54,510 bases of DNA from CAZQIC01 sp964593555 (GCA_964593555.1 CAZQIC010000015.1:1-54510), one strand, 5' to 3'. Shown: positions 1 to 7,832, counted from the stretch's first letter. Notes: a model not told the origin generated them from the letters alone. Numbers and translations are program-made.

Positions 1-157
1 GGATAATAATAAAGTCAGAAAAAATAAAAACACCGGAGTAATCGGATTTCATTATATCATTTACCTGCTCCATTAAAAATTTACTGAACCAAATCAATGT
101 CATTCCAATTAGATTTGAAACAAACATTCCGGCTATTACCCTTATTCCTTTTGACAT
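1..157 (-). CDS. Hypothetical membrane protein, 3' end cut off by window edge
   Basis: An open frame starts at an ATG at 157-155 and stays open for 52 codons to the window edge, so the C-terminus is missing. The visible part begins MSKGIRVIAGMF and carries one clear hydrophobic segment at about residues 5-25, with a second hydrophobic stretch starting near residue 42. The start lies 4 bp after the stop of the SRPBCC gene, so this is most likely the last visible gene of the operon that begins with the GbsR regulator. I do not recognise the family. A small multi-pass membrane protein is likely from the composition. Confidence 0.55.
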   Translation of the reverse strand, partial: MSKGIRVIAGMFVSNLIGMTLIWFSKFLMEQVNDIMKSDYSGVFIFSDFIII

Positions 158-161
158 ATTA

Positions 162-647
162 TTATTTTATTGCTCCAAAAATATACTTTTCCCATTCATC
201 GGACTCTGCAACACGTTGAATTATTTTATTTCGCTGTAATAAAAGTCTTCTCATATAACTTTTCAAAAACAGCCATTCGGCTATCTTTCCCAATGTACCC
301 AATGGCGCTTCAAAGTCGAAAATATCAGTCATAAGCGTAATTCCGTTTTCCTCTTTAAAAATATGCTGATGGTAAATTTTTTTAAATGCACCTTTTACCA
401 TTTCACTTACAAAAATGTTTGGCGCATCGAATTTTGATATTTTGGATGTAAGGTGCTGTTTTATCCCCAAGTGCTTTGCTTCCCAGGTCACCTGATCATT
501 ATATCCCATTAATCCGCTTACAACTCCTGCAATTGCCTTCTCATTAGAGCCAGTGGTGGAATCTGTATGCAATTCCACACTGCGCGAAAGATCAAAACAT
601 CTTTGAGCAGGGGCATTAATTTTCGTTTCTAAAATTATGATTGCCAT
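162..647 (-). CDS. SRPBCC (START-like) family protein
   Basis: 161 residues. The opening strand pattern (IIILETKINAPAQRCFDLSRSVELH), a central IFKEENGITLMTDIFDFEAPLG segment and the amphipathic C-terminal helix are those of the SRPBCC hydrophobic-ligand-binding fold often annotated as a cell-division inhibitor-like or polyketide-cyclase-like protein. It is a soluble, probably cytoplasmic protein; the ligand is unknown. It follows the TIGR01777 epimerase directly (12 bp gap). SRPBCC and TIGR01777 proteins are frequently neighbours or fused in bacteria, which supports both calls. The gene belongs to the packed operon headed by the GbsR regulator. No catalytic residue can be named from sequence alone. 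Confidence 0.8.
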   Translation of the reverse strand: MAIIILETKINAPAQRCFDLSRSVELHTDSTTGSNEKAIAGVVSGLMGYNDQVTWEAKHLGIKQHLTSKISKFDAPNIFVSEMVKGAFKKIYHQHIFKEENGITLMTDIFDFEAPLGTLGKIAEWLFLKSYMRRLLLQRNKIIQRVAESDEWEKYIFGAIK

Positions 648-659
648 TTCATCTGCGGT

Positions 660-1559
660 TTACAAAACATTTACTTCCAAAATCTCATCAAGCGCTTCTG
701 GAAGATTTGGATACTTAAATACATAACCTGCTTCCAAAATTCTTTCAGGTACTACCCATCGGCTTTTTAATATCAACTCTGTTTCCGTTTTAATGATGAC
801 AGCACCAACTTCCAGCAGCCATTTTGGTAAAGGCAAGCCAAAACCAATTTTCAATTTTTGCCTGATCGTCCTCATTAAAAACTCATTGTTAACCGGATTG
901 GGCGATGAACAATTATAAATTCCTTTTGATTCCGAGTTATTCAGGATGAATAAAATGATGTTGAACAGATCTTCTATATGTATCCAACTGAACATTTGTC
1001 TTCCGCTTCCGTGATTACCTCCCAATCGTAATTTCACTAAGTTTAGCAATGGTTTTATAACTCCTCCACTCTTTCCTAATACAATTGCCATTCTCAATGC
1101 GACCTGTCTTGTTTTATTCAATTGAAATGAAAAAAATGCTTGCTCCCAATTTGTTGCCACGTTGACTGAAAAACCTGTTCCGATTTCTCCATCCTTCTCC
1201 GTCATCGGCCTATCCTCCGCATGGCGATAAATTGTTGCAGTGCTTGAATTGATCCAAAGCTCAGGAGGATTATTACATTTTAGAATTGCCTCTCCAAGAG
1301 TACGGGTAGTTTTTACCCTCGACATTAAAATTTCGCTTTTGTTTTTTTTGTTGTAGCGGCAGTCCACAGATTTACCAGCGAGGTTGATAAGTATGGTTGC
1401 ATTTTCAAGCGCTTCGATAATTGCTTCGTTATCACTCCATAAAATAGATTGCGGCTTTTGTGAAATGATGACAACATCGAAATTGAGCATACGGAATTGC
1501 TCGGCAAAGTATTTGCCAATAAATCCAGTTCCTCCTGCTATAACAACTTTCTTTTTCAT
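660..1559 (-). CDS. TIGR01777 family NAD(P)-binding epimerase-like protein (SDR39U1/YfcH type)
   Basis: 299 residues from the chosen start. Right after the start is the Rossmann signature VVIAGGTGFIG, followed by the family blocks LINLAGKSVDCRY, WINSSTATIY, WEQAFF and RMAIVLGKSGG, and a C-terminal DUF1731-like region ending in PNLPEALDEIL. These are the extended short-chain dehydrogenases annotated as TIGR01777 epimerases; the true substrate is unknown. I start at the ATG at 1559 because the glycine-rich loop then sits at residues 7-13 as in relatives and the gene begins 1 bp after the upstream stop. An in-frame ATG at 1577 would add six residues and overlap that stop. Confidence 0.88.
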   Translation of the reverse strand: MKKKVVIAGGTGFIGKYFAEQFRMLNFDVVIISQKPQSILWSDNEAIIEALENATILINLAGKSVDCRYNKKNKSEILMSRVKTTRTLGEAILKCNNPPELWINSSTATIYRHAEDRPMTEKDGEIGTGFSVNVATNWEQAFFSFQLNKTRQVALRMAIVLGKSGGVIKPLLNLVKLRLGGNHGSGRQMFSWIHIEDLFNIILFILNNSESKGIYNCSSPNPVNNEFLMRTIRQKLKIGFGLPLPKWLLEVGAVIIKTETELILKSRWVVPERILEAGYVFKYPNLPEALDEILEVNVL

Positions 1560-1560
1560 T

Positions 1561-2025
1561 TCAAATGATACAAACAAGTATTATCAGACGATATAATATC
1601 CACGTGTAACAAATAAATGTGGGTAATTCCAAACTATTCACCCTGCGCCTATGTTCTAAAAACATAAAACCAACTACGATAAAAAAATAGCCAAGAGCTG
1701 CAATATTTGTAACCGCATAGAATTTGTTAATCAGCAAAACCGGAGTTAGAACAATTGCGCCCAGTGTAGAAACTGCAAGTAAATTAAAGGCGTATTCCAT
1801 TTTTAACTCCCATCCTTTTTTGAAAATAAAGATCCACTGAAATAAAATTTGCCCAAACACTACACACAATTCAAACCACCAATCATATTCAATCTGGATG
1901 TATCCTTTCAGCAAAATCGCATACTTGCTCAGTACAATTGCAGTGATTATAGCAGTGACTAAAATGTAAACAGGTTTATACTGCCTTAAAAAATAAGCTG
2001 TTTTATTTTCTGCCAGCACTTTCAT
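1561..2025 (-). CDS. Hypothetical four-helix membrane protein
   Basis: 154 residues with four strongly hydrophobic segments (about residues 18-38, 50-67, 78-100 and 105-125) and a further hydrophobic C-terminus. Charged residues cluster between helices, as in a small integral membrane protein. The overall build resembles DoxX-like or DUF-type membrane proteins that accompany TIGR01777 epimerases, but I do not recognise a named family with confidence. The gene lies between the small paralogous membrane proteins (20 bp gap upstream) and the epimerase (1 bp gap downstream), so it is expressed with the GbsR operon. Its role is unknown. Confidence 0.6.
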   Translation of the reverse strand: MKVLAENKTAYFLRQYKPVYILVTAIITAIVLSKYAILLKGYIQIEYDWWFELCVVFGQILFQWIFIFKKGWELKMEYAFNLLAVSTLGAIVLTPVLLINKFYAVTNIAALGYFFIVVGFMFLEHRRRVNSLELPTFICYTWILYRLIILVCII

Positions 2026-2045
2026 GATGTTAAATTTTTACTTGA

Positions 2046-2480
2046 TCAGGCTGCAACTGCTGGTGTATTGGCTGTTCTAACAACAGGGCGGCTTGGTGTT
2101 GAAGCACTTCTTAATATTAGGATCATAATAAGGTTAATAAACAAAGTCACTCCTAATATAATCACAGATCCTCCCAGTTTAATACTCAATACTTCTATCA
2201 TCTCCTGTGCGCTGTCCATATAATTCTGAACGCTGTGTCCTGCGCCTTCATCATATCGCATATCAGTACTTATTCTTAATCTTAAAAATGTGAATCCAAG
2301 ATTAACAAGATAAAATCCAACCTGTATAAGTTTATTGACAGCTGCCGCCTGTTCTCCCTGCCCATGAAACATATCCAGGTAAAAAACTTTTGCATTGTTA
2401 AGAAGGGTTTTCGCAACCCAAACGGTTAGCATTATTGCCGCTGGCAAATAAATGCAATAACATAGTACTGTGTAGTTCAT
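2046..2480 (-). CDS. Hypothetical membrane protein, paralogue of next gene upstream
   Basis: 144 residues with three hydrophobic segments. It aligns along most of its length with the protein at 2491-2859: both start MNY followed by a Cys-Tyr/Leu-rich helix, share a KTL-x-N motif near residue 25, an FHG motif near residue 40, INKL/VNKLI then YLVN-x-G near residues 50-65, and a final long helix. The pair is therefore a tandem duplication. This copy has an extra Pro/Ala/Thr-rich C-terminal tail (about 18 residues). No family name is recognised; the proteins appear to be specific to Bacteroidota operons with GbsR regulators, which is recollection rather than a search result. Confidence 0.6.
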   Translation of the reverse strand: MNYTVLCYCIYLPAAIMLTVWVAKTLLNNAKVFYLDMFHGQGEQAAAVNKLIQVGFYLVNLGFTFLRLRISTDMRYDEGAGHSVQNYMDSAQEMIEVLSIKLGGSVIILGVTLFINLIMILILRSASTPSRPVVRTANTPAVAA

Positions 2481-2490
2481 GGTGTTGGTT

Positions 2491-2859
2491 TTAATGGTTA
2501 GAAACAGATGGTTTAATTTTTACAAATCGTTCTATTATTACTAAAGAGATCACATTAAATACATGCATTATTCCAAGTATAAATACAATGAGTCCGATCT
2601 TATAGGAAAGTATCTCTACCAGGCTTTGCGTGGAATCTATCCTTTGCCAGATTCTTAAAGCAATAACAGTGTATCCGATATTAACGAGGTAATACCCGAC
2701 AAGCAATAATTTATTGATAGAATCCGCTAAAGAAATATTACCGTGAAAAACATTAATCAAGAATGGTCTTCCGTTTGTATAAAGCGTTTTACCGACAAAC
2801 AAAATAACAATTGCTGTGATCATTAAATAAAGGCAATATGTTATAATGTTGTAGTTCAT
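2491..2859 (-). CDS. Hypothetical membrane protein, paralogue of next gene downstream
   Basis: 122 residues with three transmembrane segments (about 5-25, 50-70 and 85-110). It is the tandem paralogue of the gene at 2046-2480, sharing the MNY start, KTL-x-N, VFHG, INKLLLVGYYLVN and a terminal hydrophobic helix. Its start codon lies 1 bp after the stop of the GbsR gene and its stop 10 bp before the next start, so it is co-transcribed and probably translationally coupled. The two proteins may form a hetero-oligomer in the inner membrane. The function is unknown; placement directly behind the regulator suggests they are its main output. Confidence 0.6.
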   Translation of the reverse strand: MNYNIITYCLYLMITAIVILFVGKTLYTNGRPFLINVFHGNISLADSINKLLLVGYYLVNIGYTVIALRIWQRIDSTQSLVEILSYKIGLIVFILGIMHVFNVISLVIIERFVKIKPSVSNH

Positions 2860-2860
2860 T

Positions 2861-3367
2861 TTACTTCATCAGTTTAATAAATGATCCGACAAACCAGTTC
2901 TCATCAGCTTTTATCATCATATCAAGTATCTTATCCGTTTTTGTTGTGAAATTCTGAATGCCGTCAATTGTATCGACAAAAGCTTTTAGTGATTTATCCT
3001 TTTTGTTTCCCTTGACTTTTTTCACATCTTCCAATACTTTAAATATTGGCTCCACTTCTCTTTTCCTTCTCTCTTTGGCAACTTGTTTAAACACCTCCCA
3101 TATATCCTTTTCGGCAGAAAAATATTCTTTTCTTTCTCCTTGTATATGGGTTTTCTCTACCAGGCCCCAATCGATAAGCGCCCGAATATTCATATTGGCA
3201 TTACCGCGCGAAATTTTTAATTGTTCCATAATATCCTCTGCACTGAGGGGATCGGGAGATATCATTAATAATGCGTGTACCTGAGCCATGGTGCGGTTAA
3301 TTCCCCAGTTAGAGCCCAGCGTTCCCCAGGCATTGATGAATTTATCTTTTGCTTCATTTAGTTCCAT
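2861..3367 (-). CDS. GbsR/MarR-family transcriptional regulator
   Basis: 168 residues. The first half is a winged helix-turn-helix: a helix with INRTMAQVHALLMISPDPLSAEDIMEQLKISRGNANMNIRALIDWGLVEK, then a wing segment around HIQGERKEYF. The recognition helix is SRGNANMNIRALIDWG. The C-terminal half is a charged helical dimerisation region. This matches the GbsR branch of the MarR superfamily (in Bacillus GbsR controls choline uptake and glycine-betaine synthesis); the ligand here is unknown. It is the first gene of a tight operon of membrane and lipid-related proteins. A 24-bp palindrome overlapping the upstream -33 box is a likely autoregulatory operator. The -7 box is only 4 bp before the ATG, so the mRNA may be leaderless. 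Confidence 0.88.
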   Translation of the reverse strand: MELNEAKDKFINAWGTLGSNWGINRTMAQVHALLMISPDPLSAEDIMEQLKISRGNANMNIRALIDWGLVEKTHIQGERKEYFSAEKDIWEVFKQVAKERRKREVEPIFKVLEDVKKVKGNKKDKSLKAFVDTIDGIQNFTTKTDKILDMMIKADENWFVGSFIKLMK

Positions 3368-3371
3368 ATAT

Positions 3372-3402
3372 CAAATGTATATAATATTTCTGAACTTTCA
3401 AA
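3372..3402 (-). promoter_or_regulatory. Promoter of the GbsR operon (Bacteroidota type)
   Basis: On the minus strand a TTTG (3402-3399) is followed after exactly 19 bp by TACATTTG (3379-3372). This fits the Bacteroidota primary-sigma consensus TTTG-N19-21-TAnnTTTG. The -7 box ends only 4 bp before the ATG of the regulator gene, which predicts a leaderless or nearly leaderless transcript. Confidence 0.65.
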
Positions 3403-3416
3403 ACTTATTGAAAGTT
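3393..3416. promoter_or_regulatory. Palindromic operator overlapping the -33 box, probably for GbsR
   Basis: AACTTTCAA and its exact reverse complement TTGAAAGTT are separated by 6 bp (3393-3401 and 3408-3416). The 9-bp arms and 15-bp centre spacing suit a dimeric winged-helix protein on one DNA face. The left arm includes the -33 TTTG of the operon promoter, so binding would block RNA polymerase. That the bound protein is the adjacent GbsR-type regulator is inference. Confidence 0.55.
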
Positions 3417-3449
3417 TAATAATAAATGGAAAAATAAGTGGGTGTGGAT

Positions 3450-3470
3450 ATATAAGCTAATGGCTTATAT
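3450..3470 (-). terminator. Possible terminator hairpin after the SUMF1-domain gene
   Basis: ATATAAGC and GCTTATAT form an 8-bp perfect stem with a 5-base loop, about 30 bp beyond the stop at 3502. A T-rich tract follows on the minus strand only after a short interruption. The stem is AU-rich, so termination may be weak. It separates the sigma-factor operon from the GbsR operon. Confidence 0.35.
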
Positions 3471-3501
3471 CAGAAAGTTGCGTGGATTAATTATAAGGAG
3501 C

Positions 3502-4950
3502 CTACCAGAACGGATTTTTATATTCTGCGGAACCCTCGCTTATAATAACCGGCCGGAAGCCCACAAAAGGAGATGCGTTCGTTTTATGAAATTCTGAAAG
3601 CATCTGTTGATACGTTTCTTTGCTCTCCCAGCAGCAGCCTATAACCATAATATTTCCCGATCTCATTTCATATGTCATTTCTGAGACATGCCCTATTTCA
3701 CAATACCTGTTCATGCGTTTCGGATAAATAGTATCAGCCGGTAGCGGATCGTAATATGGGTACGCTTTGTTATATATATCTATTATTTCTTTTTCGCTCA
3801 TCCCATACCTATTGGTAGAATAGAGCATATCTACCTCCTCAATTTTCTTTTTGCGTTTTTTAATTGTAGCTACTCTTTTTAAAAATGCGTCATCAATATA
3901 TCCTTCTTTAATTTCATACAACGTGTTGTATCCGCTGCATACAGGCATAAATGCATACCCCACAGCCACGCTGTTTATCCATTCCACATCCCTTGGCAGC
4001 CTGATCTTGAATGGCTTTGTCTTTACTTTATTTTCAACCGCATACTTATTTACTTCTCTCTCCAGCCAGCTGCAATATAAAAGTGCTCCTTCAATGGAAA
4101 TATTTACTACAGGAAAATCATTGTATTTTTCATTGGTAAAATATGACTCTGCCAAACCAGCCAATGAGAAATTCTTCCATACCTCGGGATTTACTTTTGC
4201 TTTGTTGTACTCTTCCTTCTTATCCTGTAAAAGTAGGTCAGTTAAAAAAGTATGGTACTCCAGGTTAGTCACCTGCATATTACGCATAATGAATGCATCG
4301 ACTGTTACGGGCTTACCCATGTAATTTGTTTTCCAGGCCTCAACGGGTGTATACAGTTCTTTATCCGTCTTCAAAAATTTATCCAGCATCATTCTTTTTA
4401 TTTTCAGACACTTTTCCTTTTCGGTTTCCGAAACAACAAAATGCTCTTCTGCAGAATTATTTTTTATCTCCGGAACAATGAATGGAAGATATTCGGGCGC
4501 AGTTCTTATCTCTGAATCTCTTCTAATGATCAATGTCGGAGATTTAATAAGTAACAGAGGTAACTTCTTCTCTGTAATCGTTATACCAGACACCGTGAAT
4601 GAACTATCGTTTTTAGAGTTAATACTATTGCCATTATACAATGCTTTCTTTTTTTCTTTTTCTACATACTTCGTGTTGTTATTAGCATCCTTTGTTATAA
4701 AATGAATGATCAACATCGCACCAACAATTACTAGCACTGCTATTATGGCTGATATCCCCCAGAAACCTTCTCCACCGGCAGGCAGTCTTCTGATCATCTT
4801 TTGTTCCTTGGCTGGATCAATTTCAACATCATACTCCTGCTTTAAAATAAAATCGGCTGTTTTATCCTCCAGTTCCATTTTACCCTCGAGAAATTCATCC
4901 CGGAGTAAATCGTCAAGGTTATCTTCGTTTATGTTCTTATTGTGCGACAT
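3502..4950 (-). CDS. One-pass membrane protein with periplasmic SUMF1/FGE-like domain, anti-sigma-like position
   Basis: 482 residues. Residues 1-62 are charged and lack a signal peptide, so probably cytoplasmic. Residues 63-84 (WGISAIIAVLVIVGAMLII) form one membrane span. The rest should be periplasmic. From about residue 215 the sequence follows the formylglycine-generating-enzyme (SUMF1) fold: an IMRNMQVTNLEYHTFL block, FPVVNISIEGALLYCSWLE, then RLPRDVEWINSVAVG, and the closing FVGFRPV. Such domains in Bacteroidota (for example GldJ/GldK) are often non-enzymatic. The gene overlaps the ECF sigma gene by 14 bp. Cytoplasmic head, one span and a periplasmic sensor downstream of an ECF sigma is the layout of FecR/RsiW-type anti-sigma factors, so I infer that role. 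The head has no recognised anti-sigma motif. Confidence 0.7.
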   Translation of the reverse strand: MSHNKNINEDNLDDLLRDEFLEGKMELEDKTADFILKQEYDVEIDPAKEQKMIRRLPAGGEGFWGISAIIAVLVIVGAMLIIHFITKDANNNTKYVEKEKKKALYNGNSINSKNDSSFTVSGITITEKKLPLLLIKSPTLIIRRDSEIRTAPEYLPFIVPEIKNNSAEEHFVVSETEKEKCLKIKRMMLDKFLKTDKELYTPVEAWKTNYMGKPVTVDAFIMRNMQVTNLEYHTFLTDLLLQDKKEEYNKAKVNPEVWKNFSLAGLAESYFTNEKYNDFPVVNISIEGALLYCSWLEREVNKYAVENKVKTKPFKIRLPRDVEWINSVAVGYAFMPVCSGYNTLYEIKEGYIDDAFLKRVATIKKRKKKIEEVDMLYSTNRYGMSEKEIIDIYNKAYPYYDPLPADTIYPKRMNRYCEIGHVSEMTYEMRSGNIMVIGCCWESKETYQQMLSEFHKTNASPFVGFRPVIISEGSAEYKNPFW

Positions 4951-5491
4951 TTTTTGCTGTGCCTAAACATTCATTAGAATTTTCGGTAACCTGCTTTTTT
5001 AATCGCATATGATATACTTTTAATTGATCCGATGGTTTTTCTACATACGCCGCAATTTGTTCGTATGAAAAATCCTGCGCCCTCATCAATAATAGTATCC
5101 GCTGCCAATCCAGTAATTGTTGAAGCGCTTTTTGCAAACAGCTCATGCGTTTACTTTGCGTTACACTTTTTTCTTCGTTCTCCTCTGTAATTTTACCGTG
5201 CATGTCATTCAATTCAATTGTATCAACTTGTTTGCCTTTTTTATCACGATAATGGTTACGCAAATAATTGATAAAAATTTTAAATATAAACCCCGAAAAT
5301 TTTTCTTCGCTTTCAAAAGTATATTTATCAATTACTTTCTTCACCTTATACAACGTCTTGTAAACAATTTCCCATGAATCGTCTTCTGCAAGGTTCCATT
5401 TACTCACACCATATCCATAAAGTTTTCTTCCAAACTTTGTATAGAGATATTTTATATCACCGATATTTTTCTTTGAAAAAAGCTCCGGCAT
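4937..5491 (-). CDS. ECF-type RNA polymerase sigma factor
   Basis: 184 residues. Region 2 spans about residues 10-85, with the core-binding helix around DSWEIVYKTLYKVKK and the -10-recognition helix KFSGFIFKIFINYLRNHYRDKKGK. A linker with LNDMHGKITEENEE follows, then region 4 (about 115-170), whose helix-turn-helix is FSYEQIAAYVEKPSDQLKVYHMRLKK. There is no region 1 or 3, as expected for ECF factors. The start lies 29 bp after the stop of the MuiA-like gene and the end overlaps the SUMF1-domain gene by 14 bp, so the three genes should be one transcript. The 20-bp element upstream of muiA would make the factor autoregulated if it recognises that element (inference). Confidence 0.88.
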   Translation of the reverse strand: MPELFSKKNIGDIKYLYTKFGRKLYGYGVSKWNLAEDDSWEIVYKTLYKVKKVIDKYTFESEEKFSGFIFKIFINYLRNHYRDKKGKQVDTIELNDMHGKITEENEEKSVTQSKRMSCLQKALQQLLDWQRILLLMRAQDFSYEQIAAYVEKPSDQLKVYHMRLKKQVTENSNECLGTAKNVAQ

Positions 5492-5520
5492 AATTGAATG
5501 TGTAATTCATTTAAATTTAA

Positions 5521-7164
5521 CTAAAAACGGGGACATGAAACCGTTCTATACTTTTTCACCGGGGCATTGAACCATCCATAGGATTTGTTCTGCGGATACC
5601 TTGCGGTAAAAGAAAACACGAACGTTTTACTTTCCTCTGGCTTCAGGTCAAACTTCCAATCAATCATTCCATTCAACACATCCAATTTGCCATCGGACAA
5701 TTCTCCTGTTTCAATAGTTACTTCATTATCTGAAGAAACAGGGATCTGGTCCTGCATGTTCATTGAGATAGGCTTGCTGCTTGTGTTCCTCACAACAATT
5801 CTGTAGGATATTTTTTCTACCACATCATTTCCAAGAACTTTTTTGGAACTCTTGTCCTCGATCTTAATCCTGTTGATCAATATTTTCTTGTTTCTGCCGA
5901 GCGAAATATCCAACGTGTCATTTGCATATTGCGGTGTAATCCTTGAATCGCCTATATATTGTCCCTGGTAATAGATAGAAGCCGGTCCCTCAATTAAATT
6001 AGAACTTCCCCAATTGGTGATCTGCGCCACTAAAAATGCATCTTTGTCAAGCTTAGGAGTTGAATAGTAATTATAATTTACTTTAAGTTTTGGTTTTGAA
6101 ATGCTGACGAAATACGGTTTGCCATCAGAAGGAATAATGTATTTATCCTTTATGTTCAATTCCAGCTCAACTTCAGGAACTTCTATTTGCGTATAGTCAA
6201 CTCCTTGAATGGCTGTATTTAAATTGTTATTTTTTTTAGCTCCCCTGCTGTCCAGGTATCCTTCATTCATACTCCTGGTATATTTATTCGCTACCCAAGG
6301 CTCCAACTGTGGAATAATATTGTCGCGGGTAGGGTCAGCTGTAGAAAGTGTGAAGAAAACATTTTCCCAATTCTCGCCGGAAGTATTGATAATACCTGCA
6401 TTATAATCAATCGCTAACTGATCGGTAAACTCATCTACATTGATCAAATATTTTGGAGCCCAGCCCGCACCACTAACCAAATAACTCAAATTAAAATTGC
6501 ATTGATACGGAATATCTGCAATGGCAGTGATTCTTATGTGTGATATGTTGTCCTGCTTATTTCCGGACTTTATTTTATCTCTTTTTTCTGAGACCCATTC
6601 TATTTTCTTCACTGTTTCATTTTTATCTTCGCTCAAAAGAAAAAGTTGTTTGTTGATTTCCATTAAGCGTGTACTGCAAAAGAGACTCAGCTTAGTCAGT
6701 TCAGCTGCATAGTTCAATGATGTGGATGCCGTTAGAATTCCGTTTTGTTCAACGACTTTCTTTTCCTGCAAGTATGTTTGTTCTATATAACCAATACGTC
6801 TTAGTTCTTTATTATAAATTGCAATAGAGTCTGACAATTTAAGTACCAATAAACTATCTGCCCTGCTATTCTTTTTTTGAAGTTCTGAAATTGGTGCAAT
6901 AAGCGCCTCTATATTCATTACCCTGGCGCCACCGGGCATTTGTGCCTGTATTTTATTTGATAGTATTTTGTCGGATACATTTGGAACGATGATGTAATTT
7001 ATCCCTTCATTTAACATTACACTCCCCGATCTGTTTACCTGGGCTCCTGAAAAAAAGACGGTAACTTTTTCGGTTTTTGTATTCACTATCTTTTCTTTAA
7101 CAACAGCTGCTGAGCTAAAGAATGCGCCAAACAAAATGGCTGGTATCAGTAATTTTAATTTCAT
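5521..7164 (-). CDS. DUF4139 domain protein, mucoidy inhibitor MuiA family
   Basis: 547 residues. A signal peptide (MKLKLLIPAILFGAFFSSAA) is followed by a DUF4140-type N-terminal domain (VTVFFSGAQVNRSGSVMLNEG onward), a coiled-coil region at about residues 90-190, and the DUF4139 beta-rich domain (YLVSGAGWAPKYLINVD, then GENWENVFFTLSTADP, to the end). The family is exported or membrane-associated and poorly understood; the name comes from suppression of mucoid capsule in E. coli. I start at the ATG at 7164 because it gives a proper signal peptide; an in-frame ATG at 7191 adds nine polar residues that spoil it. It is the first gene of the muiA-ECF-SUMF1 operon. A copy of the shared 20-bp element lies 30 bp upstream. 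Confidence 0.82.
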   Translation of the reverse strand: MKLKLLIPAILFGAFFSSAAVVKEKIVNTKTEKVTVFFSGAQVNRSGSVMLNEGINYIIVPNVSDKILSNKIQAQMPGGARVMNIEALIAPISELQKKNSRADSLLVLKLSDSIAIYNKELRRIGYIEQTYLQEKKVVEQNGILTASTSLNYAAELTKLSLFCSTRLMEINKQLFLLSEDKNETVKKIEWVSEKRDKIKSGNKQDNISHIRITAIADIPYQCNFNLSYLVSGAGWAPKYLINVDEFTDQLAIDYNAGIINTSGENWENVFFTLSTADPTRDNIIPQLEPWVANKYTRSMNEGYLDSRGAKKNNNLNTAIQGVDYTQIEVPEVELELNIKDKYIIPSDGKPYFVSISKPKLKVNYNYYSTPKLDKDAFLVAQITNWGSSNLIEGPASIYYQGQYIGDSRITPQYANDTLDISLGRNKKILINRIKIEDKSSKKVLGNDVVEKISYRIVVRNTSSKPISMNMQDQIPVSSDNEVTIETGELSDGKLDVLNGMIDWKFDLKPEESKTFVFSFTARYPQNKSYGWFNAPVKKYRTVSCPRF

Positions 7165-7194
7165 AACTATATATGTGTTAGTTAAACTCATATA

Positions 7195-7214
7195 TATAAC
7201 ACAAACAGGTAACA
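7195..7214 (-). promoter_or_regulatory. Shared 20-bp upstream element, copy a (before muiA-ECF operon)
   Basis: Minus strand reads TGTTACCTGTTTGTGTTATA, identical to copies c and d and one base different from copy b. It ends 30 bp before the muiA start and begins 2 bp after the preceding stop. TGTTA occurs at both ends with a 13-bp period. It may be an ECF promoter element (GTTACC as -35) or an activator site. Confidence 0.6.
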
Positions 7215-7216
7215 GC

Positions 7217-7786
7217 CTAAAACCTTACACTTACAAAAGAAACAACACCCCTCATAATTCTCCTTTTATAAGAATGAAAAAATGGAAACCTTGCAGACAA
7301 ATAAAATGACCGCCTGCCAATTTTAAAGAGTTTTATTCCCCGGATGTTTTTTTTCCTTATTTGCGGTTTCTCAATGTTGTCACTTATAACTTCCGAGGAA
7401 TCTTCCGGAAGACAAACCGGATAAATTTCATTTAACTCTTCGGTTGTATAATGCTGTTCTGTTTTCGCGGGATTGTTCAACGTGTTTTGAGCCTGCGAAG
7501 TAAACATCGTCGATAAAAAGGTAATTGCACTTGCGTAGATTAAACGATGTAAGGATGGTGAGCGACGGGTTTCTTCATTTATAATAAATTGGTCGGGATA
7601 AAAAGTACCGCAGGTTTTCCCATTGGCATTTTTAAATGTTTCAATAATTTCATCTGTGCTTGAAGTGCTGAAATCGATAATGGAATGTTTACAGACTTTG
7701 CAAAATTCATTGCCATTTGATTTTTTGAAACTCCAAAAAGGCTGACTACACAAATAATCAACCTTAACATTTTTATCTCTAGTCAT
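7217..7786 (-). CDS. Four-cysteine membrane protein, paralogue 1
   Basis: 189 residues. The N-terminal domain has Cys13, Cys29, Cys32 and Cys59 in the pattern C-x15-C-x2-C-x26-C, with FCKVCKHSIIDF and KTCGTFYPDQF. I recognise this as the short domain of unknown function found at the N-terminus of many Bacteroidota membrane proteins, probably metal-binding. Residues 80-97 form one hydrophobic span ending in SQAQ, which resembles a signal-peptidase site. The tail is probably periplasmic and ends in a conserved GRRSFYLSARFPFF block. It aligns end to end with the protein at 7856-8413. I start at the ATG at 7786 because the paralogue aligns from there without gaps. A copy of the 20-bp element lies 26 bp upstream. 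Confidence 0.7.
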   Translation of the reverse strand: MTRDKNVKVDYLCSQPFWSFKKSNGNEFCKVCKHSIIDFSTSSTDEIIETFKNANGKTCGTFYPDQFIINEETRRSPSLHRLIYASAITFLSTMFTSQAQNTLNNPAKTEQHYTTEELNEIYPVCLPEDSSEVISDNIEKPQIRKKNIRGIKLFKIGRRSFYLSARFPFFHSYKRRIMRGVVSFVSVRF

Positions 7787-7812
7787 GTTGTCTGTTTGGG
7801 GACTACATAATA

Positions 7813-7832
7813 TATAACACAAGCAGGTAACA
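7813..7832 (-). promoter_or_regulatory. Shared 20-bp upstream element, copy b
   Basis: Minus strand TGTTACCTGCTTGTGTTATA, one base different from the other three copies. It lies 26 bp before the start of four-cysteine paralogue 1. The 10 bases upstream (TGTATCTTTT) are shared with copy c. Confidence 0.6.

Noticed and set aside
1596..1611. parS-like sequence around CACGTG
   Set aside because: Only 12 of 16 bases match and it lies in a coding region; the flanks lack the palindrome of the true sites.
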